A stretch of 64,000 bases of DNA from Pirellula staleyi DSM 6068 (GTDB lineage Bacteria > Planctomycetota > Planctomycetia > Pirellulales > Pirellulaceae). The notes under the pieces are model-generated. The model was not told the origin of the DNA, ran no database searches, and saw nothing but the letters and a program-made list of their open reading frames with translations. A program made the translations under genes and the position numbers. The DNA lies in contig CAMCMB010000004.1 in NCBI GenBank assembly GCA_945875845.1, forward strand, positions 62,001 through 126,000, read 5' to 3'. Below are positions 35,098 to 44,820 of this stretch, piece by piece (positions within the stretch are counted from its first letter, which is position 1; each line of letters opens with the position of its first letter).

Positions 35098-38000
35098 TTA
35101 AAGGGTAGGGCCTGACGCAAGGAACAGACGTTTGCTGAACACTCGCGTAAATCCCACATTATTTGCGGTCGAGTTTGTTCCATCCAGTGTAATCGTGTTA
35201 ATTTGACCCGTTCCAGCAGTACCACCAGTCGTCCCTGGATTGGCGGCCCTGAAATTGAAGTCCGGGGCGGCGGCGGATTGAACAGTGTACGTTCCACTAT
35301 TGATGTTGGCAAACGTGTAAGCTCCCGTCGAGTCCGAAGTTGTGGTTCGTGTAATCGGTGCGCTAGATCCCGTTGGCGTTCCCGTTAAGGTGACGGCGAT
35401 TCCTGCAATGCCCGGCTCCGTTGACTGGCCCGTTCCATCATTGTTGCTGTCCAGATAGAGACGCCCGGACAAGCTCACTAAGACAGGCGCTGTGATCGTC
35501 GTTGTAGCAGTGGCATTGTTGTTGGTCGAAACCGAGTCATTCACGGCTGTTACGGTTACGGTGTTGGTAATGTTTCCCGTTGAGGTCGAGGACGCAGTCG
35601 CGAGGATGGTGACTACCGCTGATTCGTTCGGCGCCAATGTTGGAATGACAACGTTGGCCGTGTTGTTTGCACCGGACGAAACCGTGCCCGCAGGGGTACT
35701 ACCGATCAGCGATGTACCGGAAACAAACGTTACGCCGGCGGGCAATGTATCCGCAACATTCACGGATGTCGCTGTCGAAGGACCGTTATTCGTTACTGTC
35801 AAGGTGTACGTAAGTTGACTTCCGGCCAGTAGGGTGGCTGGTCCGCTCTTGCTTACTGCGACATCGTTTTGCTGCGTTAGTGTCGTCGTAACGAATGCGG
35901 AATTGTTCGTGCTGATGGCATCCGTTGACGCGGAATCCGTCGTGTTAATCACCGCACTGTTCACCAAGGCAGCGGTCGAGTTTGGCAATATTGCGGCTAC
36001 GATAGTGATTGTGTTGTTCGTCGCGGCGGAACTCAAAGCACCCACGGGGAAGATCAAGTCGTCGGGATTCGACGCCGTGAAGTCCGATGCCGATGCTGGA
36101 ATGGTTATGGAGGTTCCGTTGATGGTTGCAGTGATGACTCGAAGACCATCTGGAATATTGTCGACCACTTGAACTCCGATCGCATCGGACGGACCATTGT
36201 TGGTTGCGGTCATCGTGTAGGTGATCGTATTCCCAGAAATGGCCGTGGTCGGCCCGTTCTTGGTGACAGCTAGGTCAACGGTCCGAGGGGAGCTTGCAGC
36301 AACCGAACTGGTATTGTTGGCCGTGTTCGTTTCTAGGTTGACAGCCGCATCGGTCGCCGCAATAGTGGCTACGTTGGTGAAATTGCCGATGGTTCCATTC
36401 AATGCAACCCCAATGATGGTGATCGTGGTTTGAATTCCTACTCCGCCAATCGCAAGATTGCCAACATCGATTATGACATCATCGTTGTTCGCAGGGATTG
36501 TGTCTTGAGCTGTCGCAGGAATCGTGATGGTATCCGTTGCGTCGGATGAAGTCACCGAAAGGATTCGAATGCCATCCGGAATGTTATCGGTCACACGAAC
36601 CGTTGTGGCTGGTGAAGGGCCGTCGTTTCGAGCCAGGATCGTATAGGTGAAAGTGGAACCTGGGTTTACGATAGCAGGAGTTGCGATCGAAACCGGATTG
36701 GTTGCAATCGACTTGGTCACTACCAGATCAATGCTTCGCTGAGCATTCGTAGCGATCTGACTGGTGTTGTTGGCAGCGTTGGAATCGCTGTTTTCCGTCA
36801 AGTTGATTGGTGCAATCGTGGCTGTGTTGGTAAAGAGACCTGAGGTCGTGGCAAGCACCACCGCAGTGATGGTGATCGTGGTTTGGTTGTTTATGCCTAC
36901 GAATAGGTCTCCAAGCAAAATCGACAAATCGTCCGGATTGGAAGCGATGGTGTCTTGCGCAGACGCAGGGATAGTTATGGTGTCCGTGACATCACTAGAG
37001 GTCGCCGTCAAAACTTGGATTCCGTCTGGCAAGTCGTCAAGAACACGTACGGTGGTTGCTCGAGAAGGCCCGTCATTGCGAGCGACTATTGTGTAAGTAA
37101 GAGTTGTGCCGGGTGCGGCAATTGCCGGGCTGCCGGTCGAAGCTGGATTCGTTGTAACCGTCTTGACCACAGCTAGATCGGTCACGAGCTGAGCGGGTAA
37201 AGAGAGAGCAACCGAATTTGGGAGAACGGTAAGTTCTGTTCCAAGACCCGCAATCGTTGCGGAATTGACGATGGGACCAGGCGAGCCAGTACCTGTCGTA
37301 ACGGGGAGTATTTCTGCTACGATCGTGTAAGACCGTTGCGTTACACTGCTAGCTACTAAGGTACCCACCGAGATTGAGATGTCGTCCGGATTATCTGGCG
37401 TCGTATCGGACGCACTTGCGGGAATCGTAATGACATCGGTCGCGACATTGGATACCGCGCTGATGACTCGGATCCCATCTGGAAGACTGTCCAGGAGCGT
37501 GACTCCTGTCGCAAGCGAGGGACCGTCGTTGCGAGCTGTTACCGTGTACGTTATGGTCGTGCCAGTTGCGGCCACTGTCGCTGTCGATGTCTTAGCGACC
37601 GTCAAATCAAATTGAGGTACTAAGCCGATGTCGAAACTCAGATCGCTATTGGCGTTGCTGTCCCCGTCATTGATAGGTGCCCCGTTGGCATTGAGAGCAA
37701 CCAGGGAAGTGACGACACCTGTACCCGCCACCGCGATCCCTTTATTCGCATTGTTAGGCTGCGAGTTTGGGGTTGTCGAACTCACGATGAAACCTGCGGC
37801 GGCTCCGCCTACCCCCAGTTGACTAGCGGGAATCACAACAAAGTAGCGACCTGGGAAAAGGTTATCGAAGGTGTAGAGGCCCGTCCCATTTGTGACTGCA
37901 GTTATAGGGAGGTTCGTGCTATCCAGGGTGGCTGCATCAACACCTGGATTGAAAATACCGTTATTGTTCGTGTCCGTGAAGAGTTGCAACGTGACTCCTG

Positions 38001-39150
38001 AAATACCAACCTCGGGAGTACCTGTTGAATCGAAAAGCCCATTGTTGTTTCGATCTGCAAACACCTGATCTCCAATGCTCATCGGCGTAAGATTGGCGAA
38101 GTTGCGCACAATAGCCGTTTCGCTATACGTTCCGATCATATCGATGATGGCGTCTGCTGCGTCCGGCCCGGTGACTTCAAAGGTGATTGCACCCACAGAT
38201 GCGAAATCCGCTCCGGTTCCGCTTCCGATCGCAAAAGTTGAGAAAGGGATATCGAGTATGGCGGAGGGGGTTGCACCTGACGTTGTTGGAATTGCAACGG
38301 TTCGCGTCGAGGTGTTTGCACCGCTATTGACCGTAACCACCAAATTGGTTCCGATCTCGCCGCCGATTTTCAGTCGGAATCCGGCGGAATTACCTGCATT
38401 GGTCAGATCAAGTCCCCCAAGCCCGTTGGTCGCAAGGACTTCTGCGTTACCATCCACTCCATCGTAGGTCAGGATGCGAGACCCGTTCGATGCTGCCCCA
38501 ACATCAAAAGCCAAAAAATTGGTTGTCGACGGCGTATCCGCTTGCATAGATACAGTTCCAGCCGTTGCATTGACAAACATGTCACGTTCTCCCCCAATGC
38601 CTTCTGCAGGCAACAGCGGCACAACCGAGAATGAAGGGTTCGTTCCGCCAAAAGAGGCCGTAATGGACTGGGCCGTTGTATCAAACGTATCGATCGGATT
38701 GACATCGGTGACACCGTTCAAATCACTAGCCGAAATGATCGCGGTTTGAACGCGCTGAGTAGGCCGTTGGATAAGCCCCGAGGCGATACTGGTTTGCGTT
38801 ACGAAGTATGTGCCTGCGGTCTCTATCCTGAAACTGTATGCACCCGTGGTGACTGCCGATGTTGTCGTACCAAGCGCAACGTCATCACCGGCGCCGTTGT
38901 CGAATGTGTTGTTACCGCCGTCGCGAAATAGTGCGATGGAAACGCCCGATAACCTCGGGTCTGCTCCGTCAAGGGAATTGTCCGTTAAATCCTGAAAGAC
39001 CGTTCCTGTGATGTCGGCAGCCATCAATTCTCGGCCTTCGAGCAACTCCAGTCGCAATTTTCGCCTGTTTCGAATTTTGTTTGCGGAAGAATTACGAATT
39101 GCTCGCGAGCCGCTCAATAATTCATAAATGCGATTCAATAGGCCGGCCAT
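35098..39150 (-). CDS. Large surface protein with SdrD-B and DUF11 repeats
   Basis: About 1350 residues, cell-surface or extracellular. The N-terminus carries a basic region and RLELLEGRELMAADITG, the planctomycete extracellular-protein lead. Then come a first SdrD-B-like domain, a unique region near residues 150-350, a second SdrD-B-like domain (IGDQVFADRNNNGLFD), five DUF11 repeats with the core YT-x-R/T-NDGPS-A-x2-V and LPDGI-x-V, and a last SdrD-B domain (SGRLYLDSNNDGTG). It then ends quickly at SKRLFLASGPTL with no anchor domain seen. Acidic Asn/Asp-rich loops suggest calcium binding. GGAG lies 7 nt before the second ATG (39150), so that start is used. Long open frames on the other strand here are composition artefacts. 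Confidence 0.9.
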   Translation of the reverse strand: MAGLLNRIYELLSGSRAIRNSSANKIRNRRKLRLELLEGRELMAADITGTVFQDLTDNSLDGADPRLSGVSIALFRDGGNNTFDNGAGDDVALGTTTSAVTTGAYSFRIETAGTYFVTQTSIASGLIQRPTQRVQTAIISASDLNGVTDVNPIDTFDTTAQSITASFGGTNPSFSVVPLLPAEGIGGERDMFVNATAGTVSMQADTPSTTNFLAFDVGAASNGSRILTYDGVDGNAEVLATNGLGGLDLTNAGNSAGFRLKIGGEIGTNLVVTVNSGANTSTRTVAIPTTSGATPSAILDIPFSTFAIGSGTGADFASVGAITFEVTGPDAADAIIDMIGTYSETAIVRNFANLTPMSIGDQVFADRNNNGLFDSTGTPEVGISGVTLQLFTDTNNNGIFNPGVDAATLDSTNLPITAVTNGTGLYTFDNLFPGRYFVVIPASQLGVGGAAAGFIVSSTTPNSQPNNANKGIAVAGTGVVTSLVALNANGAPINDGDSNANSDLSFDIGLVPQFDLTVAKTSTATVAATGTTITYTVTARNDGPSLATGVTLLDSLPDGIRVISAVSNVATDVITIPASASDTTPDNPDDISISVGTLVASSVTQRSYTIVAEILPVTTGTGSPGPIVNSATIAGLGTELTVLPNSVALSLPAQLVTDLAVVKTVTTNPASTGSPAIAAPGTTLTYTIVARNDGPSRATTVRVLDDLPDGIQVLTATSSDVTDTITIPASAQDTIASNPDDLSILLGDLFVGINNQTTITITAVVLATTSGLFTNTATIAPINLTENSDSNAANNTSQIATNAQRSIDLVVTKSIATNPVSIATPAIVNPGSTFTYTILARNDGPSPATTVRVTDNIPDGIRILSVTSSDATDTITIPATAQDTIPANNDDVIIDVGNLAIGGVGIQTTITIIGVALNGTIGNFTNVATIAATDAAVNLETNTANNTSSVAASSPRTVDLAVTKNGPTTAISGNTITYTMTATNNGPSDAIGVQVVDNIPDGLRVITATINGTSITIPASASDFTASNPDDLIFPVGALSSAATNNTITIVAAILPNSTAALVNSAVINTTDSASTDAISTNNSAFVTTTLTQQNDVAVSKSGPATLLAGSQLTYTLTVTNNGPSTATSVNVADTLPAGVTFVSGTSLIGSTPAGTVSSGANNTANVVIPTLAPNESAVVTILATASSTSTGNITNTVTVTAVNDSVSTNNNATATTTITAPVLVSLSGRLYLDSNNDGTGQSTEPGIAGIAVTLTGTPTGSSAPITRTTTSDSTGAYTFANINSGTYTVQSAAAPDFNFRAANPGTTGGTAGTGQINTITLDGTNSTANNVGFTRVFSKRLFLASGPTL

Positions 39151-39366
39151 CTTCATTCTCCATCTTGGGCGCGTGGCCTGAGAGGAGGCGGGCGCAGATC
39201 ATTCGACCCTGCGCGCCTTCCATCTTCCATGCCAGCTGCGATACTATTTTGAATTGTGTACATGAAGGGAGTTGTCTCGGGCACTCAACGAACTAAGGCT
39301 CAAAAGAATTTTCATTCGATTGAGCCTTTGACGATGAATCGTTTTAGCTGTCCAAAAATCAGATGG

Positions 39367-40896
39367 TTACCATCGATACTCGCCACCGAGACTCAACCCT
39401 TGAATCCAGTAATCGGTTTCCTGGAAGGCAAACCTGGGGTTCAAGAACGCAGTTTGTGTTGGATTCTCTGGCGGAAGTAGGTTTGGGTTGACGGTTGTAT
39501 CGATTTGGTCCCCTGGACGGACAACGTTGCTCCAATAGAGGAACGAATAACCGGCCGTGAGTCGTAAATGTTGCGATACTTGGTAGCCAAGCGTGGCACC
39601 CAATTCCGGTACAACGCCAAACTGATTTCGAGAATAGGTGCCAACATTGGTGCGTTGAGCTAGCAATCCACCGCTTGCATTGGTTACGTTAGCACCTTGC
39701 GTCGTTTGCGTGTCGCCGTTGATCCTAACAGTCTGAAGCGTGTTGCCGAGCCCCATTCGCATCAGCATGTCCAGCGACCAGTATCCGCGGCGTCCCAGCC
39801 ATTGGAATCCAAGCTCTGCGCCATTGAACTGATTTCGTGTGTGAAATTTGTCATTGATGATGAAACTACCTGGGTTACCAAGGCTGAGGGATGTTAAATC
39901 CTCGCGGATCTCCAAATTTTCCTTGAGCTCGTAGAATCTCCAACCGATGGTCGCGTCGATACGTGACTGGGATGGGACTGCGCCGCAAGCTATCGATGAG
40001 AATCCGCATTCGTTGCTACAGCAAAGCATGCGTCGAAATCGTACGGCTGCCCCGTTCAATGTCGAATCTGCTTCGGTCCGAACACGACCTGAAAGGACGT
40101 TCGGATAGGCAACTAATTCGGAATCTTGCAAACCGGTGACGGCATTGTAAAACGGACGAGCCAAGATCGGATTGCCCGTCGATTGACGGTCGAAGGATTC
40201 TGTTTTGGTACCGAATCCCAAATACTCACCTTCGACTCCAATGTTCGGATGATTGGCAAACCACCATCCAAATCGCACACGTGTACCGTTCATGCGATCG
40301 CTAAGGATATCGTTGTTTCCACCATAAAGAGTCGTTGCAAGTGGCAGCACCCCTGCGAGATTTTGTGCCGTTGGAACAGGCGAAGTTGTTACAAGTGCTG
40401 GAGTTTCCATGCCAGACTGATACCAGTTCAGGTACTCAACACTAACCCACCCGTGCGATGGCAAGCAGATGCAGAGTTGACGACCTTCAATTCGACCTGG
40501 ATTGCACAGGTCGAATCCAAAAGGACTGCCGCAACCGATGCCGCAACGATCGCAGCCATCTCCGCCACAGGAAGTGCATCCACCTCCAATCTCGGCAAGG
40601 CCTTCGTTGGGATCATAGGGATAGGAATCGCCAAGAACAAGATTTTCCGAGGCATCCTCGTAAACGACTTCTTCTCCCACGCTGCTTTCCATCAAGCTCT
40701 GCGATACGAGACGACCGGCGGTTTTCGCGGGTCGTGGTACCGAACTGGATCTCGCGGGGATAACCGTATTTTGGGCGAAGCGGACAGGGGAGGTGCCTGC
40801 GCGATTGGATGCTTGACCTTGGCCGAAGGCATTGCCAGCAGCAACCGTCAATACGAGTAAGAGTGCGTTTAAGCGATTCACGACTGTCTCTTCCAT
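39367..40896 (-). CDS. BBP7-family outer-membrane beta-barrel protein
   Basis: About 509 residues. A signal peptide NALLLVLTVAAGNAFGQG comes first. A cysteine-rich segment follows (CTSCGGDGCDRCGIGCG), then alternating hydrophobic strands with W/Y girdle residues: GWVSVEYLNWYQSG, TRVRFGWWFANHPNIGVEGEYLGFG, and a C-terminal aromatic FRWLSLGGEYRW-like end. This fits BBP7, a planctomycete barrel family. The protein is probably an outer-membrane porin or adhesin, with no known cargo. The frame is open to 40926; the ATG at 40896 puts the signal peptide at the start. Confidence 0.85.
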   Translation of the reverse strand: MEETVVNRLNALLLVLTVAAGNAFGQGQASNRAGTSPVRFAQNTVIPARSSSVPRPAKTAGRLVSQSLMESSVGEEVVYEDASENLVLGDSYPYDPNEGLAEIGGGCTSCGGDGCDRCGIGCGSPFGFDLCNPGRIEGRQLCICLPSHGWVSVEYLNWYQSGMETPALVTTSPVPTAQNLAGVLPLATTLYGGNNDILSDRMNGTRVRFGWWFANHPNIGVEGEYLGFGTKTESFDRQSTGNPILARPFYNAVTGLQDSELVAYPNVLSGRVRTEADSTLNGAAVRFRRMLCCSNECGFSSIACGAVPSQSRIDATIGWRFYELKENLEIREDLTSLSLGNPGSFIINDKFHTRNQFNGAELGFQWLGRRGYWSLDMLMRMGLGNTLQTVRINGDTQTTQGANVTNASGGLLAQRTNVGTYSRNQFGVVPELGATLGYQVSQHLRLTAGYSFLYWSNVVRPGDQIDTTVNPNLLPPENPTQTAFLNPRFAFQETDYWIQGLSLGGEYRW

Positions 40897-41089
40897 GTTG
40901 TGAGGCCGGAGACTCGCGTCGAACATGCCTGTTGACGCAAGTAGAAATCTTTTACCCAGGCGGAATAATCATCCCGCTCTACGTGTATCGAACTTGCAGC
41001 CCGGATACTTGACTTGTTCCGAAAAGATTCCCAAGGAAGAAAAATCAACGCATTCTTCGCAAACCTCCTAAACGTCGCAGCCGTCAAAA

Positions 41090-41184
41090 GTAGCAGGCAC
41101 GCTCCGCCGTGCCGTTCGCGGTCAAGCTTTTGCCGGGATTCTAGGTGATTCTAGGTGGACGGCACATGGAATGTGCCTACTACT
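41090..41184. repeat. Inverted-repeat element E
   Basis: Arms 41090-41116 and 41159-41184 (AGTAGCAGGCAC... and ...GTGCCTACTACT) pair across a 42-bp interior. No second copy is seen in the window. The gap 40897-41218 holds nothing else I recognise. Confidence 0.7.
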
Positions 41185-41218
41185 TTGACTTTTTTGTCGG
41201 CTGTCTCTAAACAGCACG

Positions 41219-41500
41219 TTAAAGAACGTTTTGCCGATTTGCCCCAAGACTCTGGGCATGCATATCGATGGCTTCTTCGGCGAGCAAACAGGGGGTCCCG
41301 TTCTCCAATAAGTAGACCCATCTACCGTTTTCGCTAACTAGACCTTGCGGCGAAAACTCAGAAACAGTACGACCCATAACGTTCAGTAGCTTTCCATCGT
41401 GGGACAACTGAACCAGCCTCGCGATGGAATCCTGTGAAGCTAGTAATAGTGTCCCCCCCGACTGCGGGCATCGAAGATATTTTAGTATCCAATCCGGCAA
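41219..41500 (-). CDS. Trm112-like protein lacking the second zinc cysteine
   Basis: A 93-residue zinc-ribbon-like protein. The family reads CP-x-C-x-G-x-L near the start and C or G-x-P near the end; Trm112 relatives stabilise methyltransferases. Here the lead LPDWILKYLRCPQSGGTLLL retains the first cysteine but has serine at the second position, and the tail YLLENGTPCLLAEEAI has the G-x-P-x-LL-EEAI pattern. It probably keeps the fold without binding zinc in the usual way. GAGGAG at 41508-41513 stands 7 nt before the TTG at 41500. Its 5' end faces the 5' end of the gene at 41505 with 4 bp between them. Confidence 0.7.
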   Translation of the reverse strand: MPDWILKYLRCPQSGGTLLLASQDSIARLVQLSHDGKLLNVMGRTVSEFSPQGLVSENGRWVYLLENGTPCLLAEEAIDMHAQSLGANRQNVL

Positions 41501-41504
41501 AAAT

Positions 41505-42836
41505 ATGCTCCTCAAACTCGATGTACTTAAGACATTCCGTCACCCGATTGCGGCTTTCATCGCAGCGGTTTGCATGTGTTCGATTGCAGACGCCTTTCAA
41601 GGCGAAGTGCTTCCTTCGAACAATCAAGTGCCAACGAACACTGCGACACCCAATTCCAGCCAGCCGAATAATAGCGATGGCTTTGCAGCCAGTACACCCG
41701 TAATGACGTTTGTCGACCAAACGGGCCAACCCTACGGGCGATACGTCATCAATGAAGCGGTCCCCGTCGTCAATTATTCCTTTCAGCAGGTCACGGAGCG
41801 AATCTACATGCCGAAAACAGTGACGGAAAACAAAACCGTCACCAAGACTCAGTATACCCCAATCTATTCGTATCAACCGCAGCTTCGGAATGTCCCTAGT
41901 TCGAACCCTTTCGCCTCTCCGAAACAGGTTTGGCAAAATGTTCTCGTCGTTCAGTATCAGCCAAGTTACATTCAAGTCAACGAGCCAGTGACTTATCAAA
42001 AGTACGAATTGCAGGATGTACCGCGAATGGTACCCGTCCTCTTAACGCAATCGGAGCAACGCCCGCGATTCGTCGATCGCCCCTTGGGCAACACACCCAA
42101 TGGGGTCAATCCAATTGCGATGTACCCGAACAATTTGTATGGCAGTAATATCGTTCAGCAAACTGCCCAGGCGGCGCAAGACAATCGCAATGCTACGAGA
42201 CTTCCAACGACCCCAATAAGCTATCCAAGTTCCAATCCCGCCGGCTACAATCCCGGCTACGCGAATCCATCGGGCCAGAATGCAAATACGATCGCGCAAG
42301 CCCCTGCGCCATACTACCCAAACACCGGAAATCTACCCGCGTCTACCTCGAGCTACTCATCGAACGATGTCTTGCCTTCCGTCCCGGTGCCACAAAGTAA
42401 TCCTAGTGGCCAAAACCTAGTCGCAAGCAATCAACCGGTTCAGCAGCCATACCCAACGTCGAATCAGCCATCTCAGCAATATCCACCGACTCAGCAATAT
42501 CCACCGACTCAGCCGTCTTATTACACGAATACGGCCTTGCTCCCGACCTTTCAGTGGCCTGCCTTTATGTCTTCTAACGGTAGCTTGTTTAGCACCGACC
42601 CGTTTAGCACCAGCAGCCGACCTCCAAGCTACGTCGCATCCAACACGCCCGTTAGCCAGCCCTCCAGCCAGCAATACAGCCAACCCTATATATGGGGAAA
42701 CAGCACCCCAGGCTCACCTGGTTTTCGGCCAAACAGCAGTCCCTACACGACACCCCCGCCCACCTGGGGCATGTCGCCGACAACCACCTATCGCGATCCA
42801 GTGCAAGGCGGCATGCAAGCAACCGAGCTTCGATAG
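41505..42836 (+). CDS. Exported Pro/Gln/Asn/Ser-rich protein, unknown function
   Basis: About 443 residues. A signal peptide AAFIAAVCMCSIADAFQ is followed by a region with YMPKTVTENKTVTKTQYTP and Q-Y-Q-P-x-Y-I-Q-V-N-E-P-V-T segments, then a long low-complexity tail rich in P, Q, N and S (for example QPSQQYPPTQQYPPTQPSY). No enzyme motif is visible. Such proteins in this lineage are probably surface or matrix components; the role is unknown. The ATG at 41505 gives the signal peptide; an upstream start at 41424 adds unconserved residues. Confidence 0.75.
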   Translation: MLLKLDVLKTFRHPIAAFIAAVCMCSIADAFQGEVLPSNNQVPTNTATPNSSQPNNSDGFAASTPVMTFVDQTGQPYGRYVINEAVPVVNYSFQQVTERIYMPKTVTENKTVTKTQYTPIYSYQPQLRNVPSSNPFASPKQVWQNVLVVQYQPSYIQVNEPVTYQKYELQDVPRMVPVLLTQSEQRPRFVDRPLGNTPNGVNPIAMYPNNLYGSNIVQQTAQAAQDNRNATRLPTTPISYPSSNPAGYNPGYANPSGQNANTIAQAPAPYYPNTGNLPASTSSYSSNDVLPSVPVPQSNPSGQNLVASNQPVQQPYPTSNQPSQQYPPTQQYPPTQPSYYTNTALLPTFQWPAFMSSNGSLFSTDPFSTSSRPPSYVASNTPVSQPSSQQYSQPYIWGNSTPGSPGFRPNSSPYTTPPPTWGMSPTTTYRDPVQGGMQATELR

Positions 42837-42856
42837 ACACCGCAATGTCGTCTTCC

Positions 42857-42870
42857 GCCCCGAATGGGGC
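42857..42870 (+). terminator. Short GC hairpin after the Pro/Gln-rich gene
   Basis: GCCCC-gaat-GGGGC, 20 nt after the stop. No T-run follows, so terminator function is a guess. Confidence 0.35.
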
Positions 42871-42964
42871 TGCAATATTCTAATCGTAAGCCATTCACGG
42901 GGTCAGGATTTTTGCGTAGTGGGTTCGGTTTACAGGAGTCAGAAACCGGGGACTCGCCCCCAAA

Positions 42965-43086
42965 GGCACTCACTTTGGTAGTGGAACTCGCTAGAGTTCC
43001 TTGTTTCGCAGTTTCGCACTGAAATCAAAGGAAGTCTTGGCGACTTCCACTACGAATTGGAACCACTCGCGGACAAAGTGAGTACC
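42965..43086. repeat. Cassette-like repeat with inverted ends, second interior
   Basis: Left end GGCACTCACTTT (42965-42976), right end AAAGTGAGTACC (43075-43086), followed by atttggct, as at 15505-15629. The interior differs: an inverted repeat GTAGTGGAACTC... / ...GACTTCCACTAC (42978-43000 with 43030-43053). The gap 42837-43162 otherwise holds only the short hairpin listed above. Confidence 0.7.
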
Positions 43087-43162
43087 ATTTGGCTCGCGCC
43101 GCTCCGCTGCGAAAACGGCTGTTCCAAGCGAACGCCTGTCGCAACTTGCAAGAGTCAAGCCC

Positions 43163-44671
43163 TTATGTCGCTGCGCGAACGCGTTCCGAGAGCGCCGTTG
43201 TTTTCTCGCTGGACCCGTGCAGTAGATAGCTGCAGCCAGCCAAGTAATGCCCTCGCCATTTCGGATCGATCGCCATCGCATCCTCAATCGCGGCCGAGCT
43301 AAACTTGTAATCATGCGAATCGGTCCCCTTGGAAAAGACGAGCTCGCGTGCCTTGCGCATCAATGGCACTATGTCTCCACCACGCTGCATGTAGGTCAAA
43401 ACCTCCGTTGCTGCAGATGGCCTATCTGCTCGCACGTTATCGAAGATCGTATCGACCAACGGAGCGACTTCCCCGCGCGACTCCAATTGGTCGAGTTTGC
43501 TATCGGGCAACTTGCCTCGACCCTTGGCAGCCATACGAAAATGAGCAAGGAACGATGTGTTTTGCAAAAGGATCCACCGCCTCAAACGATCATCGCTTAC
43601 GGAGTGGAATAGTTGGTGCATGGCATTGCTCGTTGTAACAGCATGTAGCGGAACAATCTCGGGTTGTCGCATGACCAACTCTGCTGAAGCTAGCAACACT
43701 CCGTCATAAATACTTCTCGGATGTATTTGGTTATTCAGAAGTTCGACAACCAACTTCGATGCATCCGTCGGCGATAGCTCACGAAGAGCTTCCAGAACGT
43801 CTCGACTGACGTTGGGATCCAACTTGCCTGCAAGCCACTGGGGTGAAATCGCTTCGGCCATGTCCCAGTTGGCCCGGCCCGCACGATCCGCTTCGAAGTC
43901 GTGAAGCGAAGGGTTTTCTTCGCCTGTATGGTTCAAAATAGCATAGGCCAACGATCGCATCACGGGTTCCGCGTGCTCCCACCCAATCACGTCCAACGTT
44001 CGGAAGGCGCCCGAGACGTAGATTGCTTTGTGTCCGATACTTCGGAAATCGCGAGCCGCTGAGCGTGCATAAACATCCAGGAGTTGGCTCCTCGTTGAGA
44101 CTCGCGAGGCGGCGGCTGCCGCGACATCCGCGGCAGGTTCGTCCCAATCGGTCATGGCCTGTCCGAGTGTCGCGAGCGATTTTTCGGGAGACGGCATTCG
44201 GCTGACGTTCACAGCAGGCATCGTCCAATCCCCCTCCTTCACATCGGTCGCTTGAGCGCTCTTGAAGTAATCGATCGCCCAAAGTAACGGCAGCCAGCGA
44301 GCATTATCGGAAGCTGCAATCGACGCTTGGTGTGCTGCATGGACCACCATAACGCTGTGGAACTTGAAGCCCACTGCTGGGCGAGGTTGAACATTGCGAA
44401 TCGCGGCCAAGAAAAGAGATGCGAGCAACTCACGATAGCTGGTTCCGCTACGAATGGCGTTGAGAACAACTTCAACTATTTTCTCGCGGGACGTCTCTTC
44501 GAGCAGCCTGACGAGCGGCTCAATCTCGGGCCGAAATCGAACCATGTCGGATGCCATCTTGACATCTTGCGCACCTAGTAGGGGCAAGAAAGCAGGCTGG
44601 ATACCCACCATGCCTACGGCAGCGGAACTCGTCGATACCGAGAGGAATTTTCGTCGGGACACGGTAAACAT
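43163..44671 (-). CDS. Tat-exported, histidine-containing helical protein of unknown function
   Basis: About 502 residues. The start SRRKFLSVSTSSAAVGMVG is a twin-arginine signal, so it is exported folded, often a mark of a cofactor. The mature part is mostly helical. Histidines fall in patterned positions: H105, H111 and H114 (FKFHSVMVVHAAH), H214 (GHKAIYVSG), H233 (GWEHAEP), H248. Several are grouped as metal or haem ligands often are. I recognise no standard enzyme family; resemblance to questin-oxidase-like proteins is weak and unproven. It is flanked by repeats, with no operon partner. Confidence 0.78.
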   Translation of the reverse strand: MFTVSRRKFLSVSTSSAAVGMVGIQPAFLPLLGAQDVKMASDMVRFRPEIEPLVRLLEETSREKIVEVVLNAIRSGTSYRELLASLFLAAIRNVQPRPAVGFKFHSVMVVHAAHQASIAASDNARWLPLLWAIDYFKSAQATDVKEGDWTMPAVNVSRMPSPEKSLATLGQAMTDWDEPAADVAAAAASRVSTRSQLLDVYARSAARDFRSIGHKAIYVSGAFRTLDVIGWEHAEPVMRSLAYAILNHTGEENPSLHDFEADRAGRANWDMAEAISPQWLAGKLDPNVSRDVLEALRELSPTDASKLVVELLNNQIHPRSIYDGVLLASAELVMRQPEIVPLHAVTTSNAMHQLFHSVSDDRLRRWILLQNTSFLAHFRMAAKGRGKLPDSKLDQLESRGEVAPLVDTIFDNVRADRPSAATEVLTYMQRGGDIVPLMRKARELVFSKGTDSHDYKFSSAAIEDAMAIDPKWRGHYLAGCSYLLHGSSEKTTALSERVRAAT

Positions 44672-44820
44672 GATCGGATTGCTCCTGAGTTAGAAACACT
44701 TTGAAGCGTTGAGGTGCAGGTCTTTGCTCGCCTTAGGACGTATCACCTCATCGTAGCAGACTTTCGTGCTCGGGGGTAAGGAAAGTTTCGGGTGCGGCTT
44801 GCGCCCCATGGGGAATCCAT

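Noticed and set aside
35203-38995. Long plus-strand reading frames opposite the DUF11 surface gene
   Set aside because: They mirror the repeat structure and codon bias of the minus-strand gene, have hydrophobic low-complexity products and no family match. The minus strand shows complete domains.
43163-44671. Assigning the Tat-exported protein as questin oxidase
   Set aside because: Only spacing of some histidines is similar; sequence identity is not convincing by eye.
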